Assembly: GCF_009741445.1 (NCBI RefSeq)
Contig: NZ_CP046507.1
Coordinates: 4,526,001 to 4,590,000 of the forward strand
Direction: 5' to 3'
DNA: 64,000 nt
Source of the DNA: Mycobacterium avium subsp. avium
Lineage (GTDB): Bacteria; Actinomycetota; Actinomycetes; Mycobacteriales; Mycobacteriaceae
Shown: in pieces, positions 59,954-64,000 of the stretch
Position numbering within the stretch: the stretch's first letter is position 1
Layout of the letters: each line of letters starts with the position of its first letter
Made by a program: the position numbers and the translations under genes
Notes under the pieces: model-generated
What the model was told of the DNA's origin: nothing
Databases searched by the model: none
Seen by the model: the letters and a program-made list of their open reading frames with translations, nothing else

Positions 59954-62155
59954 ATGCCGATCGCAATAAATCCCGAGCATCAAGAACTGGCCGATTCAGT
60001 GCGATCGCTGGTGGCGCGCATCGCGCCGTCCGAGACGCTGCACCGGGCGATGGAGACGCCGCTGGAGAACCCGCCGCCGTACTGGCAGGCGGCGGCCGAG
60101 CAGGGCCTGCACGGCGTCCATTTGTCGGAGTCGGTGGGCGGGCAGGGCTTCGGCATCCTCGAGTTGGCCATTGTGCTGGCCGAATTCGGCTACGGCGCGG
60201 TGCCGGGCCCGTTCGTGCCGTCGGCCATCGCCAGTGCACTGATCTCCGCGCACGACCCGGACGCCAAGGTGCTCTCCGAGCTGGCATCCGGCGCCCAGAT
60301 CGCGGCCTACGGCCTGAATTGCTGTGCGCTGACCGCGACCCGTCAGGGTGATGTGTTGGTGATCCGCGGCGAACTGCGCGCGGTGCCCGCCGCGGCGCAG
60401 GCCTCGCTGCTGGTGCTGCCGGTGGCGATCGACAGCGGCGAGGCGTGGGTGATGCTGCGCGCCGAGCAGCTCGAGATCGAACCGGTGAAAGGCATCGACC
60501 CGCTGCGGCCCATCGCCGACGTGCGGGCCAACGCCGTCGAGGTCGGCGACGACGTGGTGTTGACGAAGCTGAGCATGGCGACCGCGCACGCCCTGATGAC
60601 CACGCTGCTGTCCGCCGAGGCCATCGGCGTCGCGCGCTGGGCGACCGACACGGCGTCGCAATACGCCAAGATCCGCGAGCAGTTCGGCCGGCCGATCGGC
60701 CAGTTCCAGGCCATCAAGCACAAGTGCGCCGAGATGATCGCCGACACCGAGCGGGCCACCGCGGCGGTGTGGGACGCGGCCCGCGCGCTCGATGAGGCCC
60801 GCGAAAAGGATTGGGACACAGCGGGTTCGCACGTCGAGTTCGCCGCCGCGGTGGCGGCCACGCTGGCCCCGGCCGCCGCCCAACGATGCGCGCAGGATTG
60901 CATCCAGGTGCACGGCGGGATCGGCTTCACCTGGGAGCACGACGCAGGCGTCTATTACCGTCGGGCGCTGATGCTGGCCGCCTCGTTCGGCCGCAGCTCG
61001 GACTATCCGCAGCAGGTGGTGGACACCGCGACCAGCACCGGGATGCGCGCGGTCGACATCGACCTTGACCCCGACACCGAGAAGCTGCGGGCCGAGATCC
61101 GGGCCGAGGTGGCGGCGTTCAAGGCGATGGACCGCGAGCAGCGCAAGGTTGCCCTCGCCGAGGGCGGCTGGGTGCTGCCGTACCTGCCCAAGCCGTGGGG
61201 CCGGGGTGCGGGCCCGGTGGAGCAGATCATCATCGCCCAGGAGTTCGCCGCCGGGCGGGTCAAACGGCCGCAGACCGGGATCGCCACCTGGATCATCCCG
61301 TCGATCGTGGCGTACGGGACCGACGAGCAGAAGCAACGCTTCCTGCCGCCGACGTTGCGCGGCGAAATGATCTGGTGCCAGCTGTTTTCCGAGCCGGGTG
61401 CGGGATCGGACCTGGCCGGCCTGTCCACCAAGGCCACCCGGACCGACGGCGGCTGGCGGATCACCGGCCAGAAGATCTGGACCACCGCCGCGCAGTTCGC
61501 GCAGTGGGGCGCGCTGCTGGCCAGAACCGACCCCAACGCCCCGAAACACAATGGCATCACCTACTTCCTGTTGGACATGAGCAGCGACGGCGTCGACGTC
61601 AAGCCGCTGCGCGAGCTGACCGGTAACGCGATGTTCAACACCGTCTACATCGACGACGTGTTCGTGCCCGACGAGTGCGTGCTGGGTGAGGTGAACCGCG
61701 GCTGGGAGGTCAGCCGCAACACGCTGACCGCCGAGCGGGTCTCGATCGGCAGCAGCGAGGCGAATTTCCTGGCCACGCTGGGGCAGTTCGTCGAGTTCGT
61801 GCGCGACGGGCAGTTCGATCAGGTTGCGCGGCACCGTGCGGGTCAGCTGATCGCCGAGGGCCATGCGGCCAAGGTGCTGAACCTGCGCTCCACGCTGCTG
61901 ACGCTGGCCGGTGGGGACGCGATGCCCTCGGCGGCGATCTCCAAACTGCTGTCGATGCGCACCGGCCAGGGCTATGCCGAATTCGCGGTGTCCTCGTTCG
62001 GCACCGACGCGGCGATCGGCGACACCGATCAGCTACCCGGCAAGTGGGGCGAGTACCTGCTGGCCAGCCGCGCGACCACCATCTACGGCGGTACGTCGGA
62101 GGTGCAGCTGAACATCATCGCCGAACGGCTGCTGGGGTTGCCCCGCGACCCGTAA
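59954..62155 (+). CDS. fadE6: Tandem-domain acyl-CoA dehydrogenase FadE6
   Basis: ATG 59954 (GGAAGG upstream) gives 733 residues, against 731 for Rv0271c. Two acyl-CoA dehydrogenase domains are fused: the first (about 1-355) ends with QVHGGIGFTWEHDAGVYYRR; the second (about 365-733) has FSEPGAGSDLAGLSTKATR, GQKIWTTAAQFA and the ending IYGGTSEVQLNIIAERLLGLP. FAD-dependent oxidation of acyl-CoA to enoyl-CoA is expected; the substrate may be a branched or sterol-derived CoA. It follows the TetR-hydrolase operon. Confidence 0.93.
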   Translation: MPIAINPEHQELADSVRSLVARIAPSETLHRAMETPLENPPPYWQAAAEQGLHGVHLSESVGGQGFGILELAIVLAEFGYGAVPGPFVPSAIASALISAHDPDAKVLSELASGAQIAAYGLNCCALTATRQGDVLVIRGELRAVPAAAQASLLVLPVAIDSGEAWVMLRAEQLEIEPVKGIDPLRPIADVRANAVEVGDDVVLTKLSMATAHALMTTLLSAEAIGVARWATDTASQYAKIREQFGRPIGQFQAIKHKCAEMIADTERATAAVWDAARALDEAREKDWDTAGSHVEFAAAVAATLAPAAAQRCAQDCIQVHGGIGFTWEHDAGVYYRRALMLAASFGRSSDYPQQVVDTATSTGMRAVDIDLDPDTEKLRAEIRAEVAAFKAMDREQRKVALAEGGWVLPYLPKPWGRGAGPVEQIIIAQEFAAGRVKRPQTGIATWIIPSIVAYGTDEQKQRFLPPTLRGEMIWCQLFSEPGAGSDLAGLSTKATRTDGGWRITGQKIWTTAAQFAQWGALLARTDPNAPKHNGITYFLLDMSSDGVDVKPLRELTGNAMFNTVYIDDVFVPDECVLGEVNRGWEVSRNTLTAERVSIGSSEANFLATLGQFVEFVRDGQFDQVARHRAGQLIAEGHAAKVLNLRSTLLTLAGGDAMPSAAISKLLSMRTGQGYAEFAVSSFGTDAAIGDTDQLPGKWGEYLLASRATTIYGGTSEVQLNIIAERLLGLPRDP

Positions 62156-62172
62156 ACCGTTGCGCCGCAAAC

Positions 62173-62209
62173 GGTCTGGACAATAGGTCTGGGCAATAGG
62201 TCTGGAATA
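62173..62209. repeat. 13-bp tandem repeat, about 2.8 copies
   Basis: GGTCTGGACAATA, GGTCTGGGCAATA and GGTCTGGAATA follow each other just after the fadE6 stop, in non-coding DNA. It may vary in copy number between strains. Confidence 0.75.
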
Positions 62210-62213
62210 GGGC

Positions 62214-62245
62214 CATGCCGACCTGGCTGATGCCAGGCCGGCATG
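62214..62245. terminator. Hairpin terminator between fadE6 and the secreted-protein gene
   Basis: CATGCCGACCTGGC and GCCAGGCCGGCATG pair over 14 bases with one mismatch around a TGAT loop. No T-run follows. It lies between convergent genes and can stop transcription from both sides. Confidence 0.75.
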
Positions 62246-62323
62246 GTTCCCCCCACTACGCGGTTCGATCATCCCGAGGGTTGGCGTGTCGGCGATGACC
62301 GGTTCACCGCGCGGAGATGGTGG

Positions 62324-62629
62324 TCACCACCACCAGTTCCACCAGTGTCCGGGCGCCCAGAAGCCCCGGTTCCAACCACCGTGGCCCCAGCCACCGTGGC
62401 CCCACGGGCCATGTCCCCGACCATCATGGCCTCCCCATCCGCGGCCACCGGGACCGTCGGGAATGGGGCCCGGTCCGCTGTGCGGCCCGGCACTGGCGAA
62501 ACTTGTGGAAGGCGCCGGCGCGGGGGCGGCCTGAGCCGCCGGGGCGCCGCCGAACAGCAGCGCGCCGACCACGGCCCCAGCCGCCGCGACACCCGCGACG
62601 ACACCGTGTGACGATGCTGAGCAGATCAT
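62324..62629 (-). CDS. Small secreted Gly/His/Trp-rich protein
   Basis: ATG 62629 (GGAAGGACG upstream) gives 101 residues. A signal peptide (about 1-35) ends at AAQAAP. The mature part is low-complexity: GWGGHDGRGHGPWGHGG followed by WGHGGWNRGFW and a terminal WWNWWW. The His-rich repeats could bind metal. It is common in mycobacteria to find such small secreted proteins; function unknown. Confidence 0.75.
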   Translation of the reverse strand: MICSASSHGVVAGVAAAGAVVGALLFGGAPAAQAAPAPAPSTSFASAGPHSGPGPIPDGPGGRGWGGHDGRGHGPWGHGGWGHGGWNRGFWAPGHWWNWWW

Positions 62630-63198
62630 CGAGGGCGTCCTTCCAACGATTTGGATTTATCGGAGGTTGATGCCCAGAACGCTACTCGCGCATTTCTCGG
62701 CAAACAAGATGGATTAGCTTGTTTTTGCTGTGAATTGGATAACAAGAGTGCCGAATTACCATCTCTTTTGCGGCGTTCCTATACGCATTTGCGCCGATGC
62801 GCTTATCCGCGATTACTGACTCCGCGTGGTGTAAGTGGCCCACATACACACAGGTAGATAGGTATCTACTGAAGTACTGGCCCGGCACCGGAGTATCTAC
62901 TGATATACGGTTAATGCCATTGCCGTATGTGCGGAAGAAATGCTGTCGAAGTTGTCGTCCCCGAGCCCATCCACCGCCACTCAAAACGGCGTTTAACCCT
63001 ACACACAGCTATCGTCAGCAATTTGCTTGACGAGCGGGTTCGGCGGATCCGCCGCAGCCGGCCGTCGGCGCGGCGCCGGCCCGCCACATGCCCGGCCCGG
63101 CAACGCGACTTAGGCTGGCGTCGGTGACAGAATCAGTATTGACACACAGGCAACGAGCGCTGATTTACTGATTGGCACTCACGGAGGAAGACACCGCA
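62630..63198. other. Low-GC non-coding segment with repeated TACTGA motifs
   Basis: GC content falls markedly from about 62690 to 63000, unlike the rest of the window. TACTGA occurs at 62814, 62867, 62898 and 63166, and inverted (TCAGTA) at 63133. GTAGATAGGTATCTAC at 62854-62869 is a perfect palindrome (7-bp arms, 2-base centre), and GTATCTACTGA occurs twice (62862 and 62893). Short frames here have no ribosome site and unusual composition. The repeats may be binding sites for the ribbon-helix-helix-like protein encoded just downstream. Confidence 0.6.
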
Positions 63199-63564
63199 GT
63201 GAACTTCAACCCCAGCCACAGCGGACCCAGCGGCGGCGCGTTTCGCGCTCCCACCCCAGCCGCCGGCCCCTCCGGAGACGCCGCGCCCACCGAGCGCCTC
63301 ACCAGCATCCGCCAGCCCGGCGGCCCGCGGGTGCCCAGCGGCCCGCCGGCCAACCAGGCGGGCCGCACCCAGCGCACCCGCCGGACGGTGGACCTGCCGG
63401 CGGCCACCCACCGGGCCCTCGACATCTGGCAGCGGGAAGCCGCCGACCGGCTGGGGGTCGCCCGGGTGACCGGGCAGGAGGTGCTCACCGCGCTGATCGA
63501 CCAGCTGCTGGTCGACCCAAAGCTGACCGCCCAGATCACCCGGGCCATCAAAGAGCGCCGCTAG
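63199..63564 (+). CDS. Ribbon-helix-helix-like DNA-binding protein
   Basis: GTG 63199 with GGAGGAAG upstream gives 121 residues. A disordered Pro/Gly-rich N-terminus (1-55) is followed by RTQRTRRTVDLPAATHRALD, a beta strand and helix as in CopG/ParG-type folds, then VTGQEVLTALIDQLLVDPKL. Such proteins are plasmid-partition or antitoxin-like regulators that bind repeated operators. Its stop (TAG) is embedded in CTAG shared with the convergent fadD2 stop. Assignment is from the motif only. Confidence 0.65.
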   Translation: MNFNPSHSGPSGGAFRAPTPAAGPSGDAAPTERLTSIRQPGGPRVPSGPPANQAGRTQRTRRTVDLPAATHRALDIWQREAADRLGVARVTGQEVLTALIDQLLVDPKLTAQITRAIKERR

Positions 63565-64000
63565 ACCTCCATCTCGCGCAGCTCGCGTTTGAGGATCTTG
63601 CCGGTCGGGTTGCGCGGCAACTCGTCGAGGAAGATGACCTCGCGGGGCACCTTGTAGCGGGCCAGGTGGTCGCGGACGTAGTGCTTGATGGTGTCCTCGT
63701 CCAGGTCGGCGCCCTCCTTCTTCACCACGAAGGCGCGCAACCGGTGGCCCCACTCCTTGTCCTCGACGCCGATCGCGGTGGCCTCCACCACGTCGGGATG
63801 CCCGCTGATCAGGTCCTCGACCTCGGCGGGGAACACGTTCTCGCCGCCGGAGACGATCATCTCGTCGTCGCGGCCGCTTACGTAGAGCAGGCCGTGCTCG
63901 TCGAAGTAGCCGACGTCACCGGAGGACAACAGGCCGTCGATGATCTGCTTGTTGCCGCCCCCGGTGTAGCCCGCGAACGGGAAGGTGTTTCCGACGAAGA
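63561..64000 (-). CDS. fadD2: Fatty-acyl-CoA ligase FadD2, C-terminal part only (cut by window edge)
   Basis: The last ~146 residues of an acyl-CoA synthetase are present: SSGDVGYFDEHGLLYVSGRDD, then VSGGENVFPAEVEDLI and LPRNPTGKILKRELREMEV with the catalytic C-terminal Lys (TGKILK). The rest lies beyond 64000. Its position next to fadE6 and the order around Rv0270-0271c support FadD2. It activates fatty acids to CoA esters for beta-oxidation. Confidence 0.9.
   Translation of the reverse strand, partial: FVGNTFPFAGYTGGGNKQIIDGLLSSGDVGYFDEHGLLYVSGRDDEMIVSGGENVFPAEVEDLISGHPDVVEATAIGVEDKEWGHRLRAFVVKKEGADLDEDTIKHYVRDHLARYKVPREVIFLDELPRNPTGKILKRELREMEV

Noticed and set aside
62682..62984. 100-residue minus-strand frame in the low-GC segment
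   Set aside because: No ribosome site, odd composition and no recognisable motif; the segment is better explained as non-coding repeats.
1..64000. CRISPR arrays, insertion sequences, rRNA or PE_PGRS genes
   Set aside because: None seen; tandem repeats here are few, short and within genes or small gaps.

Overview
The window is high-GC actinobacterial DNA from a slow-growing Mycobacterium, most probably the M. avium complex or a close relative. Gene content and order match, in inverted orientation, the M. tuberculosis interval from fadD2/fadE6 (Rv0270-0271c) through the ESX-3 locus (Rv0280-0292) to dcd (Rv0321). The PE_PGRS genes and the stf0 sulfotransferase of that interval are missing, which fits the M. 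avium complex. Homologue names (Rv numbers) come from memory of M. tuberculosis proteins; no search was run.

Layout. 1-3,063: the C-terminally cut end of a membrane protein with a long Pro/Gly tail, dcd, and an exported protein with a metallopeptidase-like pattern (Rv0320 type). 3,217-4,666: tRNA-Gly(CCC) followed by a small accessory island with a WXG100-like pair and, convergently, a DUF6883-like/DUF4926-like pair whose first gene is frameshifted. 4,816-14,003: cell-wall and envelope functions (L,D-transpeptidase, secreted small proteins, two GAP-family membrane proteins, a GT-C glycosyltransferase, a GH16 glucanase-like protein), a polyol dehydrogenase and a protein with an HExxH motif. 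14,122-24,521: the Rv0314c-Rv0307c block, including an Hsp70/actin-like protein and a related membrane protein with a frameshift. 24,578-29,046: bluB, a sulfatase, a methyltransferase and a lipase-like hydrolase.

29,036-43,764 (minus strand): the complete ESX-3 type VII secretion operon eccA3-eccB3-eccC3-PE5-PPE4-esxG-esxH-espG3-eccD3-mycP3-eccE3, mostly joined by 4-base overlaps. Upstream lie two IdeR-like boxes and a Zur box. MycP3 has lost its catalytic serine and the oxyanion asparagine. 44,094-51,899: a zinc-starvation island with four Zur boxes in and around it. It holds two PPE genes, a SAM methyltransferase, a COG0523 protein, Cys-poor L28 and L33 ribosomal proteins, and a PPE-permease-TIGR03943 operon.

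51,928-64,000: the Rv0276-Rv0270 block (MpaB-like protein, TetR regulators, VOC protein, hydrolase, fadE6, fadD2). It is interrupted by a two-gene acyltransferase operon and a broken membrane-protein gene, and ends with a low-GC segment carrying repeated TACTGA motifs in front of a ribbon-helix-helix-like gene.

The best-supported common theme is metal supply. ESX-3 (iron/zinc acquisition), a zinc-trafficking type GTPase relative, zinc-sparing ribosomal proteins and a metal-type permease lie side by side under apparent Zur and IdeR control. No rRNA, CRISPR array, transposase or insertion sequence was recognised.
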